A stretch of DNA of 64,000 nt from Calocera cornea HHB12733 (GCA_001632435.1 KV424067.1:3546-67545), one strand, 5' to 3'; shown: positions 11,613 through 25,868, counted from the first letter of the stretch. The notes: a model not told the origin generated them from the sequence alone. Numbers and translations are program-made.

Positions 11613-12667
11613 CTAAGCCGACTTATTCACTTGGTTTACTACGTCCCGTACCGCAATTGCAAGGCTAACTGCATCTGGCGTGTCGCTGTGGACACACACA
11701 CAGATCTGCTCCATGTCAGCAAGCGGGATGAGGCTCCCGTCGGTCGTGGTGATCTTGCGCTGGGTAAGTGCCCTCGTCACCTGGGGCAATCGTCAAGGAT
11801 GTAGAAGGTGAAGACGCGACCGCACTTACAATCTCTCGCACCTGGGGTACGGTGCGAGGAGGGGAGTGTCTGCCGATGACAAGCTTTCCTTCCGGGGTGT
11901 AATCGCGGTCCGCGTAGTCTAGAGGGCAAGTGTGACCAACGAGAGTATGCCTAGATTCAGCGAGATCTTACATTCGCCAATGAAGCGAACACCAGCGGCC
12001 TTCGCGGCCTTGTCGTGTTCGGTACCTGCCATGCCAACGAAAGCGACGTCGTATAGCTTGCACACTTCCATAACGGCCTTGGCGAGTGCGGGGTCACGAG
12101 CGCACATTCCGTAGGCGGACCCTTGGGGCCGATCAGGGCATGCACCAAATGGAGATACGGTGCCTACCGTGCGGCTTGATGTGGTTCATCTCGACGCCGT
12201 GCAGCTTCAGGAATGCGGACAAGGCGCCGACTTGATACAGCATGCAGTTCTTGAATTCCTCGGGCGTCATTGCCATTTCCCTGCGGCCGAATCCCTGGCG
12301 ATCGGGCAGGGAAGGGTGCGCGCCAATCAAGATGCCCTTGGACTTTGCCAGCTCGGTCATCTCGTCCATGATCTGCGGAAGATGAGGCGCGGGATCCCCG
12401 GTTGTGCACAGAGCAGCTTGCCATGAAGTCCGCCCCGTGGAAGCCGCACGCGATGTGGGCCATGTCGACATGGGCGATGAGGCCCTCCTCGTCCCCGAGC
12501 TGGAAGGAGCGCGGTTACTGATCTGCCTAGCCCCGGGAAGAAGGGCAGGGAATATACCTTCCAGATCCCGTATCCTTCCTATCGGGCAGAATCACGATTC
12601 AGCGGCAATTCCCGTTATCAGGGGACGATCTTACGCCCATGTCAGCGCCGAAGATGTGGTTCGGCAT
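11613..12667 (-). CDS. lamB: LamB/YcsF family protein (PxpA-like)
   Basis: LamB/YcsF family, the PxpA subunit of bacterial 5-oxoprolinase and the LamB of Aspergillus lactam use. Seven exons: 12667-12635, 12578-12558, 12499-12422, 12372-12168, 12121-11972, 11918-11830, 11780-11613, joining in frame to 247 residues, the usual length. Motifs in order: [74 protein letters not shown], and [11 protein letters not shown] near the end. The second exon is 21 nt and encodes EGYGIWK; without it the conserved GE-G-G-W segment is lost. The third intron (12421-12373) has a GC donor and AG acceptor. Its 3' end faces that of the lamA-like gene, about 150 bp away, so the two probably act in one pathway. Confidence 0.92.
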
Positions 12668-13630
12668 GTTTGCAGGTCAGGCGGGTGTGTTCGTAGCAGA
12701 GGTTGACAGTTGGTAGGAATGACGAAAGGCAAGCAGGTACACGCAGCTCAACCTCGTTTTTGGAGGTGAGCTGGCTACTGAATGCCTAATGATGCGTGTT
12801 GCCCCTATGACCACATTGTCGGAATCTATGCGGGACCCTGAAGAAGGCGACCAATAATAGGCGTCGGTGCGACTGTCTGACCGAGTGGTCAGAGTAGGTA
12901 TAGGAGCGCGTGGACGTCTGATGCCAAGGCGTTCTGGCATTGCAGAAGAGGCTGTTGTAGACCAGAAGTGTGACATTGAAGGGCGATTTTGCATCTCGCC
13001 TCCTTGCTGCCGGTGACCGGTGGGGTGTGGTGCAGGCTTTCCATCGATTTTGAGATTGGGGGCTTCGCATACAGTCGTCTACTACTGTGCACAGGCCGTC
13101 TCCACGCCGGCATGATCAAAATTTCGGGATCAGTGATTGGGCGATGCTGTCTGGGTGACGGGAGCTGGCGGGTCGAGGCCGGCCCCCTGTCCGGGCCCTT
13201 GTGGGCCGGAGTAATGAATGGTGTGGGAATGGTACCGAGTTTGGCGATGGAGGGGGGGGTGAGCGGTGTACGGTGAGAGGATGCGGGGCTGTAGGCACCC
13301 GTGATCTGCCGAAGCTCTGGGGATATGTTCCGGGTGGCCCGAGGGTGGCATGGCCACTGGCGGCCCAGTGCGGCGCGCCCGCGCGTCATTTGACTCCCTC
13401 CCGTTCACAGGGCCCGGAGCGCTCTCTCGACACGGTCACAACCGCGTTTGATGCCTTCCCAGCCCGGGTTCATACAAAATCGTCTGTCCACTCGACCGCC
13501 TCCCCTCCAATCTACCCCCCCCCCCCCTCCCCCCCACATCGCCCTCCCCCCTCCGACATCAACAGCCGCAGACCGGTCAATCTAGCCGACCATCTCCCCC
13601 ACACATCAGACACCTTACCTGCAGGCAATA
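12668..13630. other. Intergenic, C-rich tracts
   Basis: This is upstream sequence for both lamB (-) and the unknown gene at 13631 (+). It contains poly-C runs at about 13517-13545 and a GC-rich stretch but no supported coding region. Confidence 0.5.
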
Positions 13631-14253
13631 ATGCTCTCCGTCTTCCCCGCCCCCGTCCCATCCTCCGCCCTCACCCCGCCCTCAATCTCCCCCCTCTCAT
13701 CCTCCCCCACATCCCCACTGGTATTCGAATCAAAACAGCTCGCCCTCGCCTCGGTCCGTCCATGCGCCCCTCGTAACTCACCCGTCCTCTGACCCCCGCC
13801 CTTCCCCTCAGGTCTCCCACCCTGACGCAGTCGACCGCTTTGCGAAGAACGTCCTCCTCCGCTGCGTCAACGGCCGCCGCGCCGTGCGGCTATACTGCTC
13901 CTTCCCCACCGACACCGGTATGTCGAGACGCTGCCCACTGTCGACGCCGTGCTCACTCTCACCTCAGTGACCGATCTCGAGGATCTGCAGACATTGCGAG
14001 CCCGCGCATTCGAGACGATCCACGCGGTCGTCGCTGCCCTCCGCGCCCAACATATCTATGCTACCTACAGCCTGTACCCATCGCCAGAGCCGCTCGTCAT
14101 CCTCAGCGCGGGCAAGCAGCTGTCGGGCCTGACCGGCCTGGGTGGGAGGTACGTCGCTCCCCCTTGCGACGATCTTTACGGGATGCTGACCCCTAGCGCA
14201 GCCAAGAGACTTTCGTTGGCGACGTCGGCGTCCCTGTCCTGATCATCTCATGA
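13631..14253 (+). CDS. Unrecognised small protein
   Basis: Four exons (13631-13772, 13831-13917, 13968-14148, 14202-14253) join in frame to 153 residues. The three introns of 50-58 nt have good donors (GTAACT, GTATGT, GTACGT) and acceptors, which supports a real gene. The N-terminus is Ser/Pro-rich (about 35 residues), followed by a compact mixed alpha/beta-like region (AKNVLLRCVNG, AVRLYCSF, LEDLQTLRARAFETIHAVV, LVILSAGKQLSGLTGLGG) and the end VPVLIIS. No signal peptide, membrane segment or catalytic motif is seen and I do not recognise the family. The first intron has an alternative acceptor that would introduce a stop, so the acceptor at 13830 was used. Confidence 0.65.
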
Positions 14254-15147
14254 TGATCGCCCTCGATCCTGCCAAGCCCTGCCCAACGCGCGGCGCTCTT
14301 CTTTCTCTTGGCTATTAGGCACCGGCGTCCAGTCCCATCCCTCTCATCCTCACTCTATCTGTGCATTTGATACCATGTACCTACTCCCACAACCGAACTG
14401 ATACATTACGCCGACGACGACAAAATCAAGTAACAAGCAATAAAGAGCTCTGTTGTTGTGCAACCATCCACTCTGCGTGTCCGCCCGACCCCGTGCCATA
14501 GGGCCGTTGCCCCCCGTAGTCCGTATCATCGAGATGGTCTCTTGACCTCGGCGCAGATGGTGCAGATCCGCCCGCCGGCTTCCTGGAACATGCCGAGCCT
14601 GGCGCGCCACGGTTAAAGGCTTAATGGTCCACACATATAGGGGGCTGCCCGATTGTTCAGCAATGAGACACCGCGCTCTTGCTGCGACAGTTGCGACAGT
14701 TGCCGGATTAGGCCGGTCGTGTGACCTCAGTTTGCCCTCCGCGCTCGTGGCGGCTCCTGAGGGTGCCAGCGCGGCGTGCCCGCTGTGCTGGGGCATCACC
14801 GCAAGTGGCAGGCCTTACGTGCACTCCACCGTCGCACACGTAAAGAGACGTACAACGCCGCGGGCATCCGGGAAAGGGTTCGTGGCGGCTGGAGGGCGGT
14901 ACTAATATTAGCGAAGGCGAGGGCGGCATCGGTGCGATCCGGGCGCTGCTCGCCCCTGCATATACCTCGGAGATTGGTCGAGCCTGTACAGCAGGCACAC
15001 AGCTGCCTTTCTGGGGAAAAGGGACCGAGAACTGCACGCAGGGCGCACGGCATCGCGCGCGATCGGATCGCGGATAGTCGACGTATAACTTCAACGGGGT
15101 AGGATACATGTACACGCATTCGAAGCCTCGCGGGCGTATTCGGTTCT
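14254..15147. other. Convergent intergenic region
   Basis: About 0.9 kb lies between the 3' ends of two convergent genes. Several open frames cross it but none shows spliceable extension or family motifs. I see no tRNA or repeat here. Confidence 0.45.
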
Positions 15148-15894
15148 CTACTCCTCGCCGACCCACGCGTCTGCCAAGTCTCCCACCCACGGTAGGCGAT
15201 ACCGCGCGAGGCCGCCTGTGCTCGCGTCCGTGTATGCGCGCCAGCTGGGGTGATGTTATGTTAGCCCGGCTGGGCATGCACGAAGAAGAAGAAGAGTGCA
15301 CGCACGACATGTAGAAGATGAACGCGTACTCCCCAATGAACCATATCCAGCGGAGCCACAGCGGGGCGCGGCTCAGACCCAGGATCATGTGGATAATGAA
15401 CAGTGGCGACGTCGCCATCGCCGATTGGTATGCTGGTGCACGTTCGTCAGACTTCGTCCGGTGGAGGGAGGGAACAATGTACCATGAAACCGGACGTAGT
15501 CGTTCGTGGTCTCGAGAACTAGAATTACGAGAGCTGAATGCACAGGATCAGACATGATATTGCAGTGAAGCCATAAGGACGTACCGCTGATAGGTCCGAG
15601 AAGGTATGTCCAAGCGGCGAGCGCATCTACTCTCCAGGAAAATCTAGTCTCCCACTGGTTGCCCGGCCCCTCTCCCGTCGAGCTCGCCACAGCTCCATTC
15701 ACCTGCGTGCTCGGTCCCTGGCCGGATACGGCCGCTCCAAAGGTGGGGATGGCGCCAGACTGGTACGAGGAGGTATTGTAGGACGATCCCTGAGTCGGGA
15801 ACCAGGGCCTCTGCGGCTTGGATTTTTGCTTGCCCTTATTTACGACCGGGGCTGACGGGTCGTCCGGCGCTGGCTGGTACGGTGCAAAGGACAT
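15148..15894 (-). CDS. UPF0132/DUF4870-like membrane protein
   Basis: The N-terminal third is hydrophilic and Pro/Ser/Gln-rich (starts MSFAPYQPAP). It is followed by the conserved block NQWETRFSWRVDALAAWTYL, LGPISALVILVLE, NDYVRFHAYQS and two more hydrophobic helices (TSPLFIIHMILGL, WFIGEYAFIFYM). The end WRAYTDAS...WVGEE comes after an intron of about 60 nt. Three introns are inferred from frame and motif continuity. The pattern matches the small UPF0132/DUF4870 membrane proteins of fungi and bacteria, whose role is unknown. The start lies 230 bp from the divergent eS24 gene. Confidence 0.75.
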
Positions 15895-16124
15895 TCGTGG
15901 GAGGTGGGACGGTGTCGGTCGTGGCCAACTGGGCGTTCCTGGGCTCAGCGCTGCGGCATTCCACCGTAGCGCGGGGCTACGCAAGGGGCTGTGCGCGGAA
16001 GTTGTCGACGGTCGCAGTGTACCTCCGCGCGGGAGCAGTTGATGCCCAATCTCCACTTTTCGTCGACCGACTCAGCACTCATCATCGACGTCTCGCTGTC
16101 CTTCATCGACGCCGACAACCCAAA

Positions 16125-16866
16125 ATGGTGAGCAACGCGTCCTGTTCGTCTTCATGGAGCCTTGGGAGGATGCTGGGAGCACTTGGATGGATGTTGAGGA
16201 GCAGTTTGGAGGGTGAATTGGATGGATGGCGCGGGTGGACGATGGATGGCGGCTGCGTATGAACTCCGTCGTGTCCACAACGACGACGCTTCCCCTCCTC
16301 CTACCTCCCTCTCACAGCGAGAACCTGTTGGCTGACAGAGGTCCCCTCTTCAGTCTGACGCACCAGTCACCGTCCGCACCCGGCAATTCATCACCAACCG
16401 CCTCCTGCAGCGCAAGCAGTTCGTCGTCGACATCCTCCACCCTTCCCGACCAAATGTCTCCAAGGCCGACCTCGACAAGAAGCTCGCGGAGATGTACAAG
16501 GCTGACTCTGCCCGTGTAGTCACCTTCGGTCTGAGGACACAGTTTGGTGGCGGGAGGACGACTGGTTTCGCATTGATCTACGACTCGGAGGACGCGCAGA
16601 AGCGATTCGAGCCCAAGTTCCGTCTGATTAGGGTGCGTCTTGCTAGGATCATCCGACGTAGAGCCTATCATCTGACTGTGATCCATAGGCTGGCATGGCA
16701 ACCAAGACCGACAAGGCATCGAGGAAGCTGCGGAAGGAGCGTAAGAACAGGAGCAAGAAGGTGCGTTGGTACCTACACATTCACGTCTGCACTTCTAACA
16801 TAGGCCTCTCAGGTCCGGGGAACCAAGAAGGCGAAGGCCGGTGAGGCTCCCAAGAAGGGCAAATAG
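16125..16866 (+). CDS. RPS24: 40S ribosomal protein eS24
   Basis: Structural protein of the small ribosomal subunit. The first exon is just the ATG (16125-16127), followed by a 226-nt intron to 16353. Then comes the diagnostic sequence [55 protein letters not shown] and [19 protein letters not shown], with a basic tail ending APKKGK. Two further short introns split the 3' half; the last acceptor is ambiguous by nine nucleotides (with or without ASQ before VRGTKK). A one-codon first exon with a long first intron is common for ribosomal protein genes in fungi and may aid expression. Shares an upstream region with the divergent membrane-protein gene. Confidence 0.96.
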
Positions 16867-17230
16867 ACGGGTCGCTATTGTCTTTCTCGGTCGTCCTGTT
16901 GGTCGGGTCTCAGGCTGGGATCGTTGCGGGCATTATCGCATAGCGTTGCACAAAACTTATCATGCGCATCTAATGCATTGTGCGATGTACACACTAGTCA
17001 TGCTATGTCGCTATGCCATACCTTCATGCATTGTCAGTTTCGTCAGTTGTGTCCTCAACGGTTGCGTACGGTACTTCGATGTCGCTGGCAAACGTCTCAG
17101 AACAGTCATCTGCGCCCTGGCGCCACCGTCGCGCGCTTAGGATCGAGACGCGTCTTGACATCGGTGCAGCGCCGAGGGCTGCTACCTAGCTCATTCTTCA
17201 GCACCAATGTCTCCATAACATCAGCTTTCG

Positions 17231-20200
17231 ATGAATGACGAACCCATCTTGAAGGTCCGCATCACCAATGTCGACTATTCACAGCAAGTGCCAGGGCCGC
17301 TGGACCGGACCGAGTCGCTGTTCGCAGCCCTGAACAAGGTCCCGGTCCTCAACGTCTTCGGACACACATCTGCTGGGCAGAAGGCCTGCGTCCATATCCA
17401 TAATGTGTTTCCCTATCTGTACATCGAATATACGGGGCAGCTGGACCCAGAATCTGGTACGGGGTCTGTGATGCTAGTGAATGACGAGCGCTCACAGTCT
17501 CATAGTCAACAAGTTCATTAACCGCTTGGGTCGCAAGCTCAATCATGCGCTGTCTCTTGTACTCCGGCGCAATCCCTATGCCCAGCAGACCCCGCAGCAC
17601 ATTGTTGCTATTTTGCCGGTCAAAGGGACGCACTTCTACGGTTTCCATCACCGGCGTTCAGTATTCTTGAAGATCGTGTTCTCCGACCCTCGCCTCATCC
17701 GGAAGGCGCAGCTCCTGCTCGAGAGCGGTACTATCTGCGAGAAGGCGTGGCAGACGTACGAGGGACATGTGGACTACAAATTGCAGTTTCTCTGCGATTT
17801 CAACTTGTATGGGTGCAACTGGCTGGACATCGGAGACTGCAGGTTTCGAGAGCCATTACCAGGTGAGTCCGTTGTTGCTCATCCCAATGGATCATGCTGA
17901 TAGCTATGCCCAGATCCTCCCGAATACGATACATCTCCGTCATCAATAGCGCCTTACATGACACCCTGGAACTCAGAGAATACTCCAGCTGAGCTTGTAC
18001 ATTCTGTGCAGCCGGTGCCTGTTCGGTCTACCCGCTCCTACAACGTGCTCGAACTGGACATCTCGGCGTGGGACATCCTGAATCGACACTCCCTCCCTGG
18101 TCGATCCATTCCGTCTCGGCTAGCACCGCCATTCTCGGGCGCTGGAGATCCGGACGAGCTCTTCGTCCACAGTGTTCGCGAGCTGTGGGAGGACGAGCGT
18201 CGCCGTCGTGCAGCGAAGGGGATGGATCCCACGCCACCACGACCAAAGGAGACTGCCCGTACCGTTGATCCTGAGCGAACACGGTGGGTTGCATCGGATC
18301 GCCTTTGGTCAGAGGTCGACGCTCGTATTGAGAGGGAGAAGGAGAAACCTGGCAAGGTTACACCTGCTGACGAGAACAAGCCCATACCTTGGGAGGCTTG
18401 GCTCATGACGCCCTTCGAGAGTGTCGAGGCACTGTTCCCACGGCACGAGCAGCGAAGGCGCCAGAAGCGACGAGACCAGCAGAGTGCAGCTCTTAATGCG
18501 GCGGAAGACGACTGGAGTCAGCGTCGGCATACGGATGAAGATGCCGAAGATGATGCCAAGTGGGCGGGGAGTCAGCAGCTAAAGCGGGCTATCAAGGAGG
18601 CACAAGTGGTCGAGGAGGCGTGGCTTCCTCATCCGGACTTCCAGGTAGAGGAAGATGACGACTGGGACAGGTGGGTGGTACTCTGGAAGCGAGGCGCAAA
18701 AAGGCTGACTCGTTACTCCCAGCGGACATGACCCACCGTCTGCTCAGCCGAGAACTCCTGTGAAGCAGCATCCCCTTGTAAGAAATGGGTAGGCGTCAGA
18801 TTCGTGCACATGCCGTTGTGTCCTAATTTCAGTTTAGTTCCAAGCCAGGCACGCCATCAAACGACGGGCAGTTGTCTCCTCTCAATGGAGACAAAATCAA
18901 TGGTATGCCGCAGGCGATTATCATGATGCTGTGACATCGACTCAACTCAGGCTAGGGCATCTCATCAACGGCGAGAATCCTTTCACCACACCTCGCCACG
19001 ATCGTACTCCGCATCGCTCGTCTCCTCTGAAGCGGAGTATTCGAGCTTTTGAAGAGAATGATGTGGAAAGATCCAACTCTGTCACGCCAGCCCGCTCCTA
19101 CCACACTCCAACTCCTCCCTTGCGCCAAAATCCAGACAACGCAACGTTGAAGAGAGGTGTTCATTTTGATGAGGAAGACGAGCGCACACCTAAGCGACCT
19201 AGGCTGCAGGATGAGGCTGATGATATTGCCGTGGAGCCCTGGATCGCTTCTCTGGAGAGCTTCACCAGCCCTAATACACCAATGGCCTCATCGTCACCTG
19301 TTCTAACGCAAAGAGGTGAGCGGAGAACTCCATGACGCCTGATTTGCACCTTATACGTGCACAGATCCTGCAAAACCGCTCAGTAACTCCAGTTTCGCTT
19401 ACGCATTTGTCCCACCTGCCAGGGGGGGTATAGTCCAGACATTGCAACCCTCGAAAGTATACAAGGATCCACATTACTCTAAGCGCTCTGACGCCCCGGA
19501 GAGAGCCCGAGAATATGCAGGACGACTCTTCAGACTGCGGTGGGGTGGGCATGCGACGGAGTTTGAGGCAACTCTGCAGGGCGTCGATCCCTCACCGATG
19601 ATCGATTCTCCATCATGGGCCACTTCTGCTTGGGAATTGGCAAGCCGCGCTCCGACTAGACGGGAGACTGAAGACTGGCTGTCGGATCCAGCTCAGGCCG
19701 ATGCCCAGTCAGCGTCCGCCAAGAGACGCAAGCAAGTTCAGTCGCAGGTAAATCACGTTTCTCGGTGCTTCAACCGTCATACTCACGACGTCCCAGCTCG
19801 AGAGCATAACGCAAGGTAATCGGTATGGCCTGCGGGTAGCAACCCACAAGCCGTCAGAGTTCTCCACGCGAGAGAAGCAGAATATGTCAGTTCTCGCCGT
19901 GGAAGTGTTTGGTGAGTTGCGTCTAGTCGAGCAGAGTCGCTCAACGCTCATGGCCAATAGCACGGTCCCGTGGTCGACTTATACCCGATCCCGTAGAAGA
20001 TGAACTCTCCATCGTATCGTTTGCGTTTCAGGATGATGCTGGTGAAGGGGGGCGCGACACTTACGAAGTTGGATTGATTATCGTAGCGAGCCCTCAAGTC
20101 GATTTCTCTCGTCTCCGTGACCTCGCTGGAGGAAACATCGAACTGGTGGATACTGAAAGCGAGCTCATTAATAAACTTATCGATCGAATCTTGGATTGGG

Positions 20201-22978
20201 ACCCAGATGTTTTGACTGGCTGGGACGTGCAGTCCTCCTCTTGGAACTACCTAGCCGGACGCGCCAAACAATATGGTATGTACACCTGTGCTATGGATGG
20301 ACGAGTGCTTACTCCCTACCACAAGGTGTCGATCTGGCTGAGCAAATCTCACGTGTCCTCTCACCGCCCAGTCGAAACGGCCAGGATAGTTGGTCGTTGA
20401 CTCATACCTCAACTTTCAGAGTTTCTGGTCGCCATGTGATCAATGTTTGGCGCCACTTGCGGAAGGAGTTGACCTTGACAAGCTACACCTTTGAGAATGT
20501 CGCGTTTCAAGTTCTAAAGCGAAGGTGCGTATTATGTGCATGAAGACCGAATGCTCTCTCACTGCTCAAAAGGACGCCTTTGTATCCCGCAAGCACCTTG
20601 ACCCAATGGTACTACAGCCCGATACCCTTGCACACAGTCCAGCTCATCGACTATCTTCTCGAACGAACTGTCATGGTCATCGAAATACTCGATGAAACCG
20701 AGTTGATTACGAAAACAGCGTCAGAAATTTTCATCCATCTTTCTCACTATGTCTCAGGCATCCTACAGAGAATTCGCTCGCGTTTTTGGGGTAGAGTTCT
20801 TCTCCGTCCTTGAGAGGGGTTCGCAGTATATGGTGGAATCCTTTATGTTTCGAATCGCAAAGCCGCAAAACTTTATCCTGATCTCGCCTTCGAAGGAACA
20901 GGTAAGCCTTGTGGCCCGCCAACATCGACGTTCACTCATCCATGTCAGGTTGGGCGTCAAAATGCGGCTGAATGCGTTCCTCTCATTATGGAGCCTCAGT
21001 CTGCGTTCTACAAAGGTCCTTTGGTGGTCTTGGACTTCACGTCTCTGTATCCCTCGATCATGATCGCGTACAACTACTGTTACTCCACTTGCCTCGGAAG
21101 AGTGGGCCACTTCAAAGGCAAGAGTAAATTCGGAGTGACCGACCTCAATCTGCCTCCGGGCATCCTGGAGCTTCTGAAAGATGATATTACAAGTGAGCCA
21201 CGCCATTAGGATGTGGGCTAGATTTCTCATCTTTGTCTAGTATCTCCCAACGGAATGATGTTTGTCAAGGAGCACGTCCGTCGCAGCCTTCTCAGCAAGA
21301 TGTTAAGCGAACTGCTAGATACTCGTGCCATGGTCAAGCAGGGCATGAAGACAGCCAAAGGGGACAAGGCAGGCATTCTCACTCTTGAACGAAAATGTCA
21401 TCTAACCTTGGCTATGCAGTCTCTCTTGCGGTTGCTGAACGCGAGACAGCTTTCGCTGAAGTATATTGCGAACGTGACTTATGGCTACACGAGCGCGAGC
21501 TATTCAGGACGGATGCCTGCGGTGGAGATCGCGGACGCCATCGTACAGTCTGGACGTGAAACGCTTGAGAAGGTAGGGAGAAGCTTCTCCTTCAGAATTA
21601 TATGCTTAGTGGCTTTTCACAGGCAGTGCATCTCATTGATAGCACGTCCAAGTGGGGTGCCAAGGTGGTTTATGGCGATACAGACTCTCTGTTTATCTAT
21701 CTCCCTGGGCGCACGAAGGAGGAAGCATTCCGTATTGGGCATGAAATGGCGGACACGATCACTTCTCTCAACCCTGCTCCGGTCCAGATGAAATTCGAAA
21801 AGGTCTACCTGCCCTGCCTACTCATGGCCAAGAAACGATACGTCGGTTTCAAATACGAGACGCCCGATGAAGTCGAACCTGGGTTTGACGACAAGGGCAT
21901 TGAGACTGTCAGACGGGACGGTTGTGCTGTTGGGCGGAAAATGGTGGAGGCATCGTTAAGGTATGTATGTCCGACAACTGCCTAGTCAGCTTTGCTGATG
22001 TTCCTGGTAGGATCCTTTTCAACACCCAGGACCTTAGCGAAGTCAAAGATTATTGTCGCAGACAGTGGTCGAAAATCCTGGAAGGGCGCCTTCCGATTCA
22101 AGAGTACATCATTGCGAAGGAGGTCCGGTTAGGCTCTTACAGGTGCGCAATTCCTGATAACAGATGCGCACATGTTCTGATTCGATCTAGTGAGGGCGTC
22201 GCGCCACCGCCTGGAGCTGCAGTCGCTGCCCTGAAGGCCGTCGAGGATCCGCAGGCCGAGGCTCAGTATGGCGAACGTGTTCCATATGTGATAATACGGG
22301 GTGAAGGGCGGCGTCTCGTCGATCGCGCTGTCAGCCCTGACGTCCTCCTTCGCAATCGGTATGTTTACGTACTGCCAAGTGGAAATCATGCTTATACCTC
22401 GCTATTCAGAGAACAACGCATTGATCCAATCTACTATATCACCCGTCAACTGATCCCCCCCTTGGAACGAATCTTCAACCTTGTCGGAGCAGACGTTCAA
22501 TCCTGGTACGATGAAATGCCGAAGAAGCTGCGCGCGGATCGGGCCCAGTCCATTATCAGTATACCCGGGCAAGAGAAAGAAGGCCAGATGCTCAAAGCGC
22601 CCGGAAACCGTACGATCGAACGGCACTTCCGGAGTAACTTGTGTCTGGTCTGCGGTGAGCAAACGGACGATGGTAGGGATCACTTGCTCTTCGGCCTCCC
22701 GTCGCTGACCCTGGACTGTAGCCGTCTGTTCTGCGTGCTCGCAAGATCTTCCATCCACGATACATTCCCTGTACACGCGGATGCACCTCGGAGAGCAGCG
22801 TCTGCAAGACACGCAACGTATTTGCGCCAGCTGCAGCGGCGCCCCGCCTGGAGAACCCATCCGCTGCGAGTCCCTGGACTGCGAATGGCTCTACGAGCGC
22901 GTCAAGGCTGAAGAGGAGGCGTCCGCGTTCGTCGAGATACCCCGGCTTGTCGAGCAGCTGTGCCAGAGAGACATCTAG
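17231..22978 (+). CDS. REV3: DNA polymerase zeta catalytic subunit
   Basis: B-family polymerase for translesion synthesis, working with Rev7, Rev1 and Pol31/Pol32 in the nucleus. The N-terminal part is typical (LKVRITNVDY, FGHTSAGQKACVHIHNVFPY, then YKLQFLCDFNLYGCNW). A long acidic and Ser/Pro-rich linker follows (about 18.0-19.6 kb). The inactivated exonuclease-like region contains IDRILDWDPDVLTGWDVQ. Polymerase motifs: A, LDFTSLYPSIMIAYNYCYS; B, NVTYGYTSASYSGRMP; C, VYGDTDSLFIYL. The C-terminus carries the two cysteine clusters (CLVCGEQ... then CASCSGAP...CESLDCEW), the second being the 4Fe-4S CysB motif. About a dozen short introns were bridged by motif continuity, including GLPDPPEYDT-type joins. 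No inactivating change was seen. Confidence 0.93.
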
Positions 22979-23167
22979 ATGTAGGGATTAGGCTGTTGTA
23001 CCATTACCCTCATTTGTATTTCCCGCAATTTCAAGGAATTTAGGACACTCGGTACTGGCATTGACCCTGCGTGAAGCCTCCCCAGCGCATGGTCCGCCCC
23101 GCATTCCTTCAAACGCGCGGTATATTGGACCTCAACCTCGTTCAGATCAACGCGCCGCTCACTAAGC

Positions 23168-24028
23168 CTACACCGACTCATACGCCCCGGGCGCGGCACC
23201 GCCAGGCGCCGGCGGCCTGCCCTGCGCCGGCGGCGGCCTAGGCGCGCCTCCGACCTGAGGAATCCGGGAGCCGTCCACCGGGATGGGTATCGGGTGGGCG
23301 TCTGCGTACCCCCCCGCGCCGGCGCCTCCGCCTCCGCCTGTTCCGGTCTCCCCGCTGTCGAGCGAGTCGTACCCCGTTTGGCGGGTGAAGCCGCCGGGCA
23401 TGGTCCATACTGCGAAGCGAAGCGAATGGCATGATGAGGACTGCTGCCAGCTGTGAACGAAATGGACATGGGCACGCACTGGTCGACCCGCCCAGGTCGC
23501 CCGTGCCCAGGCGGGAGGCGAGGTAGTCGCCCCTCTGGCGGAGGGAGGCGACGGTGGTGGACAGTGTCGGCACCTGCCCAGCCGGCGCACTGTCAGCTCT
23601 GGGACGGGTGGACGGGGAATGAATGGGACCGCGCACCTTGAGGATGAGGATGAGGATTGAGATTAGGCGGATGAGGATTCCCTGGCTGTGCCTGATCATC
23701 CATACGAGGTCCCAGACGAGGCTGAGGGCGAGCATGCCTGCGAACTAGTGTGCGCAGGAGTGAGGCGTCAGCGGCGCCTGTACGCTGGCCGGGTTAGGGA
23801 TAGGGACGCACCAGCCTGAGGGGCTCGTTGACGTTGGTCTGGTCGACTGCGTATAAGCCGAAGAGGAAGAGTGCGAGGTTGTAAGGCGGGCTGTGCCATG
23901 CTGCGGTGAGGAAGGACAGGCCCTGGATGCATGCCGTTGAGCGGTGCATCCGAGGACGGTGAGGGGAGGGGGCTTACGGCCTGGACCTGGAGGAGGGCGC
24001 GGACGTCGAGCTGGAAGGGCATCGACAT
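23168..24028 (-). CDS. AGTRAP-like membrane protein
   Basis: Five exons joined by short introns give a small protein starting MSMPFQLDVRALLQVQAG. Three hydrophobic helices follow (NLALFLFGLYAV, FAGMLALSLVWDLVWMI, ILIRLISILILILK). A Gly/Pro-rich cytosolic tail contains MPGGFTRQTGYDSLDSGE and ends GAAPGAYESV. The order of helices, a short hydrophilic loop (DQTNVNEPLRL) and the tail motif YDSLDS resemble the angiotensin II receptor-associated protein family (AGTRAP), known in animals and in fungal genomes without defined function. The assignment is by architecture, not by a catalytic motif. Its promoter side faces the end of the Nudix gene (-) about 300 bp away. Confidence 0.6.
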
Positions 24029-24327
24029 CGTTTGGAGGGTTGGGGTGGACGATGCTGGTGAGGGTGGTGAGGGTGCTGTGGTCAAGGAGCGCGTGGGAGA
24101 GGGACTAGACCCTGTCGTCGGATTTTGACTGCTGCACTCACTGCGGACAGTAACACAATCACTCCCTTGTATGTACCAGCCTGCACCAGCCTGCACCGAA
24201 TTGTATTCCTTCCTTCGCCCGTCCTCTATCAACCCTTCTATAGCTCCGTACAAGTGACAGGACCAGTGTAATCTCCATACCCCCCTCTCACTGCACCCTC
24301 GCGGGCCAGCGGCGCAGCAACCACCCG

Positions 24328-25868
<1,541 letters not shown>

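Noticed and set aside
16128..16353. Possible snoRNA in the long first intron of eS24
   Set aside because: A CTGA is present near the end but no matching C box (RTGATGA) or H/ACA signature was found.
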